A DNA stretch of 64,000 nucleotides from Mytilus galloprovincialis (Eukaryota > Mollusca > Bivalvia > Mytilida > Mytilidae). The translations under genes and the position numbers were made by a program. This document shows positions 48,945-59,493 of this stretch, piece after piece; positions within the stretch are counted from its first letter, which is position 1, and each line of letters starts with the position of its first letter. The notes below the pieces were generated by a model. That model made no database searches, was not told the DNA's origin, and saw nothing but the letters and a program-made list of their open reading frames with translations. The stretch is taken from contig NC_134845.1 of assembly GCF_965363235.1 (NCBI RefSeq), positions 21,206,524 to 21,270,523 of the forward strand, read 5' to 3'.

Positions 48945-50166
48945 TGCTAAAGACCTCATTATTCAAAGATTAAAGAAGATAATTGACCTTGTGAGGCAAG
49001 GTCATTAATCACACCCATCAGATCAACGAAGACAATTCCTAATCAATCATACTGTGTCTTGCATTGTTTCTGGTATTGGAACATGTATGTGCTAAGTTTG
49101 CTTGAAAGAACTATTATGATGCTTTTATGAACATGAGTTATTTGTCAATATTTTAAGATAGTTCATGAATATTCAAAAAAAGAATGGGTGATGATTACCA
49201 TGAATACAATAATGGTGGATTATTCTAGGATTACCATGGCTAAATTTTAATTGTTTTGGATTCAAACAATATTGGCCACCATAGTTTTCAAATGATAATG
49301 TTGATATTAAACAAATATGCCTGCCAGTTTCAAAATAGAAAATTAAATTATTGTGGCATAACCATTCAAATGTTTCTTCCCCTGATCTATATCTGTGTGA
49401 CTATTACTTGTAGGTGAATCTCTTAATCTCTGTAAATTTTACTGCACTTTCTTGGCTGTTTTGGCCGATCACCTGTTTTTCCTTTAACATGTACAGTTAT
49501 GATTGTATAAAGTAAAATCACAAAAGTACTGAACTCCAACTCCAAGGAAAATTCAAAAAAGGAAAGTCCCCAATTAAATAGCAAAATCAAAAGTTCAAAC
49601 ACATCAAACGAATGGATAACAACTGTCATATTCCTGACTTGGTACAGGCATTTTCTAATGTAGAAAATGGTGAATTAAACCTGGTAGTATATGTCTTGAA
49701 GATTTACTATTGCAGTTTCAGGAAATGCTGCATGAAAAATGCAATTTTTATTTTTTTATGAACCCATTTTAACAGTAATAAAAAAACAGGGCAAGATTTA
49801 TGTATTTACTTTTATTATAATTTGTAAAGTTTTCAGCATTTTTTTTTTTTGTTTTTTGTTTGACTTCATTTTATGAAGATATTTCAATAGATTTGTTGTT
49901 ATTTGAAAAAAAATTTCATGGAGAAAAAAAATGTGATTTTAATTTTTAATTTTCCAAAAGGTTTAGTAATGAAAATAAGAGACTTTATAAATAAATATAA
50001 TATATATATAAATATGTATAAAAAGAGTATGAGTTATGTCCCTTTTAAGGGTATTTTTTTTTATATATTACTTCCTCGTAGCATTTAAATTTGAAAACAT
50101 TATTACAACCTATTTTAAAAAAAATTATTGATTTTATTCAACAGTAAGTTTAAAGGTTACATTATT
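48945..50166. other. 3' flank of the antiporter gene, including a dispersed repeat
   Basis: Contains the 3' UTR; an AATAAA at 49777-49782 is one candidate polyadenylation signal, but others are possible. 49500-49690 is a dispersed repeat found inverted at 20330-20640. No further gene. Confidence 0.5.
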
Positions 50167-50263
50167 CTTTTAAATACTTCAATATGCTGTGAACCTGATT
50201 TGACCAACAAGATTATACTTTTAAATACTTCAATATGCTGTGAACCTGATTTGACCAACAAGG
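50167..50263. repeat. 51-bp tandem duplication
   Basis: 'cttttaaatacttcaatatg' and what follows at 50167-50217 is repeated at 50218-50263 with essentially no change. Confidence 0.9.
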
Positions 50264-51040
50264 TCACGACTTTGACAGTTTGACCGTTTATATATGTTTT
50301 TGTTTGCTTTGCTTTTGGCTAAATTAAGATTGATGAATTTTGAAATGACCATGAAGTCTAGTACATTTGTTGTTCACTATTTTTATTATCTTCAAATAAG
50401 GCAATCATTAAGAAAATTATGTTCAAGATATTGTTCCAAACTGCAATATTATCAATAATAGTTCGTATACTTGTTATGTTTAATACTGATCAGTAATATA
50501 GTTTATCTTGTTATCATTTCTGTACTTAAAATATTTTTTATTAAAATGTTATATGTTTGTTTGTTTATTTGGGGTTAAACACCACTTTCTGTGCATCTAT
50601 TTTAAATCATGGGAGATATGGCCTGTACATGTTTGAGACAAGAGCCCAACAATACAAAAATAATACATCTACTATAACAGGTCTACATACAATCTTAAAC
50701 ATCACTCAGGTGCCCATACAACATGACAAGCTCGAAAGTTTAAAAATTTATGAATGAGTTTATTGTCTTGAACATGTCTGAAATATTTGCCACTGGACTT
50801 TAAGCAACCAACGATAAATAAAATTGAGAATTAAAATAGGGAATATGTCAAAGAGACAACAACCTGAGTAAAGAGCAGACAAAATTAATTTGACAATCAT
50901 CCAATTAGAATCTTGTGAACTATAGCAAATGTTTAATTATAAACGTAAGAAATATCAAAATGACAGTCCCACTTTGAGTCAGTAAAGAGTAGGATAAGAA
51001 AAATCTTTCAGAAAAAATTAAAGTCAAAGATGAACATGAA
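50264..51040. other. Spacer with a short dispersed repeat
   Basis: No gene. 50828-50880 belongs to the 'caaagagacaacaaccc' family. Confidence 0.5.
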
Positions 51041-51376
51041 CATATGTACTAAATATAGGAAAATATATGCCGTTACTACTAGACAATAGCGCCTGATGAT
51101 AATAAGCCTGACCGGTTTCGGTCCGTCATTAGGACCTTCTTCAGAGGCTGAATGGTTACTTGTGTTTTTGGATTCCTTATATACTTTTCCATCGACGGTT
51201 GACAACCGGCGGTTCGGACTGATCCATTTGTCCGTTACTAGGGTGATCAAGTACATCCCGGCGGTTGTTTTAACCGGCGGTGTAATAAAACAGGCAGTTT
51301 TGTTACCGGTTGTTCAGATAACCGGCGGTTTATTGACAAGTGGAAATCAACTCTAGGACAATGTTCATTTGGACTT
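51041..51376 (+). mobile_element. 5' pseudo-LTR-like region of a Penelope-like element
   Basis: It opens with 'gaacatatgtactaa', the same 15 bases that end the endonuclease frame at 58880 (the codons EHMY and stop). That indicates a head-to-tail junction, as in Penelope pseudo-LTRs. A hammerhead-like core follows on the minus strand (51106-51149), then four 'accggcggt'-type repeats (51204, 51258, 51272, 51320). The N-terminal reading frame begins at 51377. Confidence 0.6.
51106..51149 (-). ncRNA. Hammerhead-ribozyme-like motif
   Basis: On the minus strand the order is AGCCT (stem I), CTGAAGA (fits CUGANGA), an extra A, GGTCC-TAATGAC-GGACC (stem II and loop), GAA, ACCGGT (minimal stem III), C as cleavage nucleotide, and AGGCT (stem I partner). 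All three stems can form; the extra A before stem II departs from the consensus. Hammerhead ribozymes, including small variants with very short stem III, are known in Penelope-like elements. Activity is unproven, and the motif lies on the strand opposite to the reverse transcriptase. Confidence 0.5.
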
Positions 51377-51985
51377 ATGTCTCTCTTAGTGGATTACCTT
51401 GGAGGTCAAATTGCTGACCTAGAGGTTACAAAATCGAAATTTCAGAAGGAAGTCGATAAGACCAGCAGACAAGATCAAAAAGAGATCGAACAAGCTATAT
51501 TAGCTTGCCAACACAAGGTCAAATCAGTCGAACAAGAACGCTTGAATAACAAATTCAAGAACAGTACTAAATCTCCTCAATCTGAAACTTATTTATCCAC
51601 CAAGAGGCCTCAAAAGGGCCGATACAAACCTCGTCAACGTCAACAAGACAGGAGACGTCAACAAGACTCGAGGCGTCAACAAGACCCGAGACGACAACAA
51701 TACTCGAGACGTCAAAAAGACACGAATTACCAGAGAGACAAGGCCTGGCAACCACAACATCGGGGCCAACCACAATACCAGACAAAGAACAATCAAGAGA
51801 CAACCCTGTCACTACTCCGAGACATTCTAACCAAAATGATCTAATTATCTTTAATAAAGAATTTGAAGATTACTTGTCTAAACTTGTCATTAACCTTTCC
51901 GACTTAACCCTTTCTGCAGCGGTAAAATCAGCCCTACAAAAAGGTTTAAGCTTTGTTCCAACACAACTTGACCATGATATGTTAT
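51377..51985 (+). pseudogene. Penelope-like element N-terminal coding segment, frameshifted
   Basis: A 155-codon frame (51377-51844) carries a coiled-coil-like start and then a basic R/Q-rich stretch with RRQQD repeats. At about 51790 the likely coding frame changes: 'DLIIFNKEFEDYLSK', 'LVINLSDLTLSAAVKSAL' and 'QKGLSFVPT' run to about 51985. 'NLS..LT...LxKGLxFvPT' is the typical segment just before the reverse transcriptase of Penelope-like elements. The protein stops exactly where the frame at 56629 (VDMYPLQIYSDF) would continue it. It is therefore read as the 5' part of one element separated from its RT by an insert of ~4.6 kb. The frameshift and split make it non-functional. Confidence 0.65.
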
Positions 51986-52252
51986 GCATAGTTATTGTAA
52001 CTTTCTTTCATATATCATTATAAAAAAAATAGAATGGATTTGTTAATTTAGTAGAATAAACAGAGAGAAGTAAATGAAAACAAAAAATCGGTATAAGTGC
52101 GGCACTATGAACATCAAAGGCCGTTGAGTTATTCTTAAACAATCACCATCCTCACCGAAAAGAAAATGCATGGCTTAAACGTTGTAAAAACCAAGCTTAG
52201 AGAAAAAATATATAAACTATGGTGAAATGTATGATCATCTTCAATTGCAATC

Positions 52253-52358
52253 ATGGTTCGTCCACGTTGTAATGTATGCAAGAAGACTGTTACGATTCGA
52301 CAAGATGCTCTTCAATGTGACACATGTGACAACTGGCAGCATCGTCTATGTGAAACTG
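52253..52358 (+). CDS. First coding exon of a PHD/zinc-ribbon-type protein (MULE/FLYWCH-associated family), partial
   Basis: An ATG at 52253 opens 35 codons plus one base ending in a canonical GTAAGT donor (52359). The peptide shows CNVC, then CDTC, then WQHRLC: a C-x2-C ... C-x2-C-x4-H-x2-C pattern as at the start of PHD-like fingers. Similar openings are common in bivalve proteins associated with FLYWCH or MULE transposase domains; this association is from memory. No following exon was recognised before the LINE at 53251, so the gene is truncated, or its next exon is not visible. Confidence 0.5.
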
Positions 52359-53250
52359 GTAAGTTGATTTATGTTTTACTTGTTTGTAGAAATTAAGCCC
52401 ACTACCTTAAACATTCTTTAACCATCGTAATTGTGCTGTGTATTTGCAAATAAACAAGGGCCCTTTCCTAAATGTTATCATATCTTTTATCTTTTTAAAA
52501 TTGAAGTATAATTGTGATTTTATATATATCCTTTTATGTAGTCAAATATATAACAGAAAAAAGTATTATGTTGTATTTCACATGTTCCATGCAGACTTTC
52601 GATAAATAAATTGTGTATCTCAATAATATTTTCCCCTAATCCTGTTATTTGGTCCATGTTTGGGGCCAATAAGAGTATATATTTCAAAAAGCTGTAATTT
52701 TGTAGGACCCTTATTACTATTATTAATAGCAACAAAGCCTTGTAAAAATGTCTTACAATGTGTGTGTAAATATTAGTGATACTAGTGTTTTTTTTTAATA
52801 CGCCTCTCGTAATTCTTCTAAATATTGGCTTAATTTTTATTTTAACTTTTATAATAATTGAGGTCAATACGTATATAAATGATAGTAGTATTGTGATGAA
52901 ATATACATTTTAAAATATAGTGCAAACGTACATGCAGAAAGATTAGATCAGGTGTGAAGTTGTTTTGATAACGGTTAATTAATGGCACGCTTCGTGTGTG
53001 AATAAGGGCCGATTAACTGGTAATCGACATGCTTCAGGTGTGAAACAATGATCTTGTAACTTGAAACTTGTATTGCATAACTTCCTCCAATAAAGGAGCA
53101 CCTCATTCAATGAGTATTCCACCACCAGTTCGAAAGTACATATATCTTAATCTTTAAAATATAAAAGTCACACAGGTAGATATCTATCATCATTAAAAGG
53201 AATATTTAAAATGTTTTGTATATACACATGTATCGGCATAAAAATATGAG

Positions 53251-54700
53251 CTAGGTGGATGTCCCCTTGAGATAGTTAAAGAAAAATGTCAAAATGAGTT
53301 AAATTCAATTATGAAACTGTTTGCCATACTGTACGCTGATGATACCGTCATTCTGGCGGATTCAGCAGAAAGTATGCAAAATGCACTAAATATTTTTCAG
53401 AACTACTGTGAATTATGGAAACTTGAAGTTAATGTTACAAAAACAAAAAGTATGGTATTTAGTAAAGGCAAAGTGCGAAGAAAATTTGAATTTAAATTAC
53501 AAGGCAAAAATATAGAATTAGTCGATACCTACTCATATCTTGGGCTCATATTTAAATGTAATGGTACTTTCAATGAGGCGAAGAAAAAATTGGTTAATCA
53601 AGCACAAAAAGCTTTATACAGCTTGTACAACAGTATTAGAAATCAAGCCATCCCATTGGATTTACAGCTTAAAATGTTTGATGCCATGGTAGAGCCTATT
53701 CTTTTATATGGGTGTGAGATTTGGGGATACGAAAACCTGAAAATTTTAGAACAAATTCACTTAAATTTTTGTAAACGTATTCTAAGAGTAAGATCTTCAA
53801 CGCCTAACTATATGGTATATGGAGAATTAGGCAGATTTCCATTAGAAATAAAAGTCAAAATAAGAATGACATCATTTTGGAGAAGGATAATGCATGGTGA
53901 CAAATTAAGTAGTAATATGTATAGATTATTATTAAGTTTAATGCAAAATAGCGGTCAATCATTCAAATGGCTGAACTTTATAGAATCAATATTTAATGAT
54001 ACAGGACTAGGATATGTGTTTGTCAATCAAGATAGTGCTGACTACAAACATCTTTTAAAACAGGTTTTACAAGACCAATATATACAAAAATGGCATCAAG
54101 ATGTCCAATTATCTTCCCGAGGTGTATTTTATTCTAGTTATAAAAACTGTTTTGGATTTGAAAATTATTTAATAAAAATACCGGAAAATGCAAGAATCTG
54201 GATGACAAAATTAAGAACGTCTAATATAAAAATTCCCATTGAAACTGGGCGTTGGCACAATATTCCGGCGGAGGACAGAAAATGTCACATATGTAAAGAA
54301 AGTGTAGGAGACGAATTTCACTATCTTTTTATATGCAAGTCTCCTCAACTGGTTACTTTTAGAGAACAACATATCCCTAGTTATTATACGAAGCATCCAA
54401 GTAAACAGAAATTATCTGTAATGTTATCTTACTGTAATGTCAATTTATATAGACAGGTGGCATCTTTTATCAAAAAGCTGAATAACCTATTGTGATATGT
54501 ATATTAATTTGTCTTATTTTTTTTATTTTTTTTATTGTTTTTTTTTTTTTTTTTAAATTATATTGTTTTTTATTTTGGTTTTTTTTAATGTTACCTTTGT
54601 ATTATAAATCATGTTTACCATTGTATATATGTACCTCATGTTACACATTTATGTGTCTGAGCGTTGCTTTACAATAAAATCTTGAAAAATCTTGAGGTTT
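53251..54700 (+). mobile_element. 5'-truncated non-LTR retrotransposon (LINE)
   Basis: Homology to LINE reverse transcriptase starts abruptly at about 53251 inside the G-x-x-C-P-L block. It runs through the end of the reading frame at 54495 and a T-rich 3' UTR, and ends with 'cctcatgttacacatttatg', an AATAAA and short 'atcttga' repeats (54634-54692). The same tail stands alone at 29466-29530. Abrupt 5' truncation is typical of LINE insertion. No target-site duplication was identified. Confidence 0.8.
53311..54495 (+). CDS. LINE ORF2 C-terminal part: reverse transcriptase palm and zinc-knuckle domain
   Basis: 394 codons from the first ATG; the related frame extends upstream to 53251. 'FAILYADDTVILADS' is the catalytic palm motif with the YADD box at residues 8-11. 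'YSYLGLIF' and 'LLYGCEIWG' are the thumb/connection blocks of CR1/L2/jockey-group LINEs. Near the C-terminus 'CHICKESVGDEFHYLFIC' is the C-x2-C...H-x4-C knuckle typical of this group. The endonuclease and fingers domains are missing, so the copy cannot replicate. The frame itself has no internal stop, which points to a fairly recent insertion. Confidence 0.85.
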   Translation: MKLFAILYADDTVILADSAESMQNALNIFQNYCELWKLEVNVTKTKSMVFSKGKVRRKFEFKLQGKNIELVDTYSYLGLIFKCNGTFNEAKKKLVNQAQKALYSLYNSIRNQAIPLDLQLKMFDAMVEPILLYGCEIWGYENLKILEQIHLNFCKRILRVRSSTPNYMVYGELGRFPLEIKVKIRMTSFWRRIMHGDKLSSNMYRLLLSLMQNSGQSFKWLNFIESIFNDTGLGYVFVNQDSADYKHLLKQVLQDQYIQKWHQDVQLSSRGVFYSSYKNCFGFENYLIKIPENARIWMTKLRTSNIKIPIETGRWHNIPAEDRKCHICKESVGDEFHYLFICKSPQLVTFREQHIPSYYTKHPSKQKLSVMLSYCNVNLYRQVASFIKKLNNLL

Positions 54701-54837
54701 ATGTTTAAAGGCTGTGGATTTTTTTCCTTTTAATATATAATTTTATTAATTTATCAAGCATCATCATTACTGGTCATATTAGTTATATAATTTCTATGAA
54801 AATTATTATTATATTATTTTCATATTATAATTACGAT

Positions 54838-55485
54838 AGGTTATTACTATACTATATATAAAAATATTAATTTTCGCGAACCATTTAGGTCACGGAAATT
54901 CCAAAATATGGCATCAGTAAGGAGAGTTGTACAAACAATGTAAATACACAGAACCCCATCCAAACTTGCTTTAGCTAATAGTATTCATCTTTTTCTATTT
55001 TATATGTACAAACAACATTCCATTTTTCTATAATTTCGATTAAAAAAATCCAAAATCTGAGTTAAAATAGGTCGAATGCCCCAAATAAACGTTGTCTGAT
55101 TGGTTGAAGTACTGTAGCATCGATGATAAGCATAGAAAGCCTCGATGTAAAGCACACGCTTCACAGGAATAAGGAGAGTTTTACAAATAATGTGAATACT
55201 CTGAGTGTGAATACACAGATCCTCCATCCTATTTATGTTTTGCTGAAAATGTTGCAGTGTTCATCATTTCTGTTTGCATGATAATGGGTTATGTATTAGT
55301 GGATTGCAAGGGCGATGCAACATGTGAGGTCTGCGCGATCACGTGACATTATTATTTGTAAACAAACATGCTCCCCGTGTAACACGTGTCTGAATTATCC
55401 TTTCAAAGTGTTATGAATCTTTCAATCACTATTTTAATTTATGATATATTTTTCTGTTTTTAGGTTTGCATATCAGTAGTAACAT
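54838..55485 (+). repeat. Dispersed ~650-bp repeat, inverted partner of 17105-18812
   Basis: An uninterrupted copy. Its reverse complement aligns with 18812-18335 and then 17345-17105, which shows that the other copy was split by ~1 kb. Contains 'gatcacgtgacattatta' and 'tttgtaaacaaacatgctcc'. Non-coding; the minus-strand frame at 55000-55227 lies within the repeat. Confidence 0.85.
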
Positions 55486-56560
55486 CACAACAAAGAAAAA
55501 CATACGATAAAATATCAATTGGCAGACTTAACTCAATCAAAAAACGTATGATTAATCTAGGTCGTTTAATAAACATTTAATATACGTTCTTGATCCAGGT
55601 TATTTTGGGAAATTATGCGCATGGGTATAGTTTTCTTGACTTCGAGGGGTTTTCAATTGAATGGTTGCTCTGGATTCCCCACTCAATTAATTAATTTTTA
55701 CTTGTGGGATCTTTTCTATGTATGTCTGGTATTGAAGGTTATTATTGTTGCATAATTTTAAATCATCTTACGGTTGGGTGAACATTTAAACTTTTTGAGA
55801 TGAACAGTTATATGAAATGAATTTGATTCAGATAAATCAAATTATTTAATGTATTGTTATTCTTATCTGTTATTGATTATAGTATCTAATAAAAAATATA
55901 TAAATCTTTTGCAATTTGCTTTATACATGCATGTGCTTTATGGTTTCAAAACTATTAGAAATGCATTCATTATATACATAAAATATACGAAATAAGACAT
56001 ATAAAAAAGAAGATCTCGTCTGATTGCTTATGAGACAACTCTTCACTAGAGACCAAAATGACACAGAAATGAACAACTATAGTTAATCGTACAGCCTTCA
56101 ACCATGAGCAAAACCCACCCATACCTCATAGTCAACTATAATGACCAGTAAAACAATTCAAACGGAAAACGACTGACTGCCATACTTATATATAAAAAAA
56201 GAACAAAAAACAAAGTGTTAACACATCAACAAACAACGTGTTTATCGCAATATTCAGTAAAAAATCTCTTCAAATACGAGCACACATTGACACTTGAGGA
56301 TTTTTTTTCAGATACAAATCCTACCAGTAGATAAATCAGTAGGTAAATAATAAAATATGAAGCATTATAATGTTAAAAATATTTTCTACTAACACGAAAA
56401 AACTAAGACATGTTCAACGCAATGTTCAGTAAAAAATATCCTTTTCATATTCTATGGATCTACCTCAGGGTGCACTGGGATACTTCAGGGAGTTAAAATA
56501 TCCATATCTACTGATATAAACGTAGAAAACTTATATTATAATGATAAAAAAATATTGGGT
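55486..56560. other. Spacer inside the element nest
   Basis: No gene. 56035-56200 is an inverted fragment of the 1080-1440 family ('gccttcaaccatgagcaaaa'). Confidence 0.5.
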
Positions 56561-56562
56561 AC

Positions 56563-56632
56563 GACTTAGTAGAAGTACGAGTTGGTAGAAGTACGAGTTG
56601 GCTGAGTACGAGTTGCCGAAAGTACGAGTTGA
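56563..56632 (+). repeat. Short degenerate tandem of 'gtacgagttg'
   Basis: 'gtacgacttagtagaa', 'gtacgagttggtagaa', 'gtacgagttggctga', 'gtacgagttgccgaaa' and 'gtacgagttgaca' follow one another at 15-17-bp spacing. The last unit overlaps the point where Penelope-type coding sequence begins. Confidence 0.8.
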
Positions 56633-58142
56633 CATGTATCCGTTACAAATCTACTCAGATTTCAAAACATTTTATCGTAGAGTCAGACTCAAACACCATT
56701 TCTTCGATGATTCGATAGACGACAATATGCAAACCACTCCCCCTTTAAACTTCCAAGATAACTTAGCTAGGAAGTTTAGACAAAAGAGCAAATGGATTCC
56801 TAGCAAAGGTAAAGACGCTTTTGTAGATGCTTTCATTGAGGCTACCACTCTCGGGCTTTTAACCTCGAAACCTCGAAAGTGGGTCAAACAAAACCTCACC
56901 AAAACAGAAAGAAGAGCTATTGAAGATTTATCCAAAAACAAAAATATTGTTATCAAAAAAGCTGACAAAGGTTCAGCTATAGTCATATTAAACGCTGTAA
57001 ATTACAATCAAATGGCGCTTACTCAACTCATGGATGAACGTTTCTATGTTGAAACTAGCACGAACCTCACCACATTTCACACTCTTAAAATCAACCGCAC
57101 TTTACTTTCTTTACTATCAAAAAATGAGATTAACCAAGACATCTACAATTTCCTACAAGTCGAAGAATCAAGAACACCACAGTTCTATCTTCTACCAAAA
57201 ATACACAAAACTTTTGTGAATGGTTCACCACCAGGTAGACCAATTATCAGTGGAAACAACGGTCCTACTGAAAAAATCAGTAGCTTTGTAGATGAACATA
57301 TCAAACCATTTGTACCTCTTATAAAGTCTTATGTTAAAGACACTCCAGACTTTATCAACAAAATCGAACGCATCAAAAATTTACCAGAAGGTACTATTTT
57401 AGCAACAATGGATGTAACATCTCTATACACCAACATTCCAAACCAAGAAGGTCTGGTTTCCGTTGCCAAAAGCCTACATTCACACAAAGCGTCTTATCAA
57501 ATATCCAACAAAGGGCTATTAGAACTTCTCAAATTAGTCCTTCACTGCAACAATTTCACTTTTAACAATAGAACTTATCTACAAGTCGGTGGCACAGCCA
57601 TGGGCACCAAAGTAGCTCCGTCTTTTGCTAATATCTTCATGGGACATCTAGAGGAGAAACTATTAAATGGATTCCCTCTAAAGCCATTTTTATACCTAAG
57701 GTTCATTGATGACATTTTCATTATTTGGACGCATGGTAAAGAATCGCTCAATAAATTCATACAACACATGAATTCTCAGCATAGAACAATCAAATTCACT
57801 GCTGAAGTATCTGAAGAACAAGTTGTATTCTTAGACACTATTGTGAAATTCCGTAAAACATTGGGCACAGTTGAGGTTGAACTATATATCAAACCCACTG
57901 ATACCCATTCGTACCTCCATTACGATTCGGAACATCCAATACCATGTAAAAAAGCTGGACCCTATGGGCAGTTCCTTCGGGTAAAAAGAAACTGCACAAA
58001 TGACGCAGATTTTCAAAAACACTCGGCAAGTTTGTTGAAATATTACAAATTCCGAGGCTATAATGAAACTCTTCTCAATGCCAGCCTTAAAAAAGCAGAA
58101 GCCTTAAAAAAGCAGAAGCAAAAGACCGTAAAGCATTACTAA
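56598..58142 (+). CDS. Penelope-like element reverse transcriptase
   Basis: 514 codons without an internal stop. There is no ATG at the beginning, since the frame opens through the 'gtacgagttg' tandem; Penelope-type similarity begins near 56629 ('DMYPLQIYSDFKTFYRRVR'). Ordered RT motifs: 'KKADKGSAIVI', 'FYLLPKIHK', 'GRPIISG', 'TMDVTSLYTNIPNQEG', 'GTAMGTKVAPSFANIFMG' and the catalytic 'RFIDDIFIIW' (DD pair). The LPKIHK and SLYTNIP blocks separate Penelope-like RTs from LINE and LTR types. Near the 3' end a short AAAAAAGCAGAAGCC duplication precedes a frameshift, and the frame ends at 58142 while the linker continues in another frame. The RT core looks intact, but the split N-terminus and frameshift suggest an inactive copy. 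Confidence 0.9.
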   Translation: MAEYELPKVRVDMYPLQIYSDFKTFYRRVRLKHHFFDDSIDDNMQTTPPLNFQDNLARKFRQKSKWIPSKGKDAFVDAFIEATTLGLLTSKPRKWVKQNLTKTERRAIEDLSKNKNIVIKKADKGSAIVILNAVNYNQMALTQLMDERFYVETSTNLTTFHTLKINRTLLSLLSKNEINQDIYNFLQVEESRTPQFYLLPKIHKTFVNGSPPGRPIISGNNGPTEKISSFVDEHIKPFVPLIKSYVKDTPDFINKIERIKNLPEGTILATMDVTSLYTNIPNQEGLVSVAKSLHSHKASYQISNKGLLELLKLVLHCNNFTFNNRTYLQVGGTAMGTKVAPSFANIFMGHLEEKLLNGFPLKPFLYLRFIDDIFIIWTHGKESLNKFIQHMNSQHRTIKFTAEVSEEQVVFLDTIVKFRKTLGTVEVELYIKPTDTHSYLHYDSEHPIPCKKAGPYGQFLRVKRNCTNDADFQKHSASLLKYYKFRGYNETLLNASLKKAEALKKQKQKTVKHY

Positions 58143-58880
58143 ATCCAGTCAAAAAAGACACCAAAAAAAGGACAAGAATACCTCTAGTGTTGAGCTATAC
58201 AAAAGCCAGTCCTAATCTAAGAGAGATTATTGACACTACTTGGCCATTGTTGCATATAAAAGAAACAACCAAACAGATTTTTAGTGAACAACCGCTCTTT
58301 GCCTACAAAAGAAATAAAAACCTCAAAGACATTCTAGTTAAAGCGGCTTTCCAATATCCGCCAATCACACCGGGGACATCTGGTATCAGTACACTAAATA
58401 AGTTGACCAAATGCAGCAACGAAGAATGTAGCTATTGCCCTTGGATCAATTTCCGAAGGTCTTTCACAAGCACATTCACAGAACGCAAATATAGAAAAAA
58501 ACTATATTGGTGACTGCAACACACCAAATATCATTTACATGATTACATGCAAGTCTTGCAAACAACAATATGTTGGCAAAAGCAAACGTCATTTCAAAGC
58601 TCGACTCGGCGAACATCTCCGATATGTCAAAAATAAGTCAACGGAACCTACTGGTAAACATTTCAACCAGACAGGACACAACATCCACCATATGTCTTTC
58701 GAAATCATCGAAGTCCTCTGGAACGATCCTAATGACAACACGTCAGACGTCCTTAGGAGCAAAAGAGAGGATTATTGGATCCTCCAACTCAGAGCGCTAA
58801 AACCCATTGGAATCAACAGTTTAGAGACTTCCAAATTTCAGTACACCACTCACTCTATTCTCTATGAACATATGTACTAA
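58143..58880 (+). pseudogene. Penelope-like element linker and GIY-YIG endonuclease, frameshifted
   Basis: The linker is read in a different frame from the RT (58187-58513): 'NLKDILVKAAF' is followed by a cysteine motif 'KCSNEECSYCPW'. Within the A-run near 58495-58502 the frame changes back, and 58539-58880 encodes 'MITCKSCKQQYVGKSKRHFK', R-x3-H-type and 'KHFNQTGHN' segments: the GIY-YIG nuclease of Penelope-like elements, here with Y-V-G in the second motif. It ends at TAA 58878-58880. Two frameshifts relative to a single polyprotein mark decay. Confidence 0.8.
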
Positions 58881-59493
58881 TTTGAAAAGGACAAAATAAC
58901 TGTTACTGATTAATGATTCCAAAAGACATGAAGAAACAAAAGACACACTCTTTTGAAACTGTTCCATGACAAGTACATGTAGGACTAGAAACAGGACTAT
59001 GACAGTTAACAGGAACCAAGGAGGAATACCACATAAAACATAGATACAAATTATGATAAATTACCATCACTTTATCCTGTAGAACTTTAGTCATGCCTAT
59101 AATTGCACATGTATCCCATGCCAGCACACTCAGTACAGCATTTAGCTTGCTTTATAATTTAAGTGTAACAAGAAAATGTTTCGCTGTGCAATATGTTGCA
59201 AAGGTACTTATTTCAGTGAAAATAAGTTAGAGAAGAACTTATTCATTGATTTCTTTGAAATATGTACATATTGGTTTTAAACTAATATCACAGGAACTTA
59301 TTTAAAACTTTTAATATTAACTGGAACAAAATTCATGGAACTATGATATTTGTTCCGGAACTTATTTCATATTTGGTCAAAAAGTAGTTTCGGAACAAAT
59401 TTTACAGTGTTGGAACATATTTTCTGTGATATAAGTTTCGGCAGAACATATTTACTATGAACAAATGTCACTGCAGAACATATTTTTTGTTAC
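58881..59493. other. Spacer downstream of the Penelope-like element
   Basis: No gene recognised. 59280-59490 contains irregular repeats of 'ggaac(a/t)(t/a)att' words but no clear period. No second hammerhead-like motif was seen here. Confidence 0.4.

Noticed and set aside
51008..51812. Minus-strand frames opposite the Penelope N-terminal region
   Set aside because: They mirror the R/Q-rich repeats and pseudo-LTR; no family resemblance.
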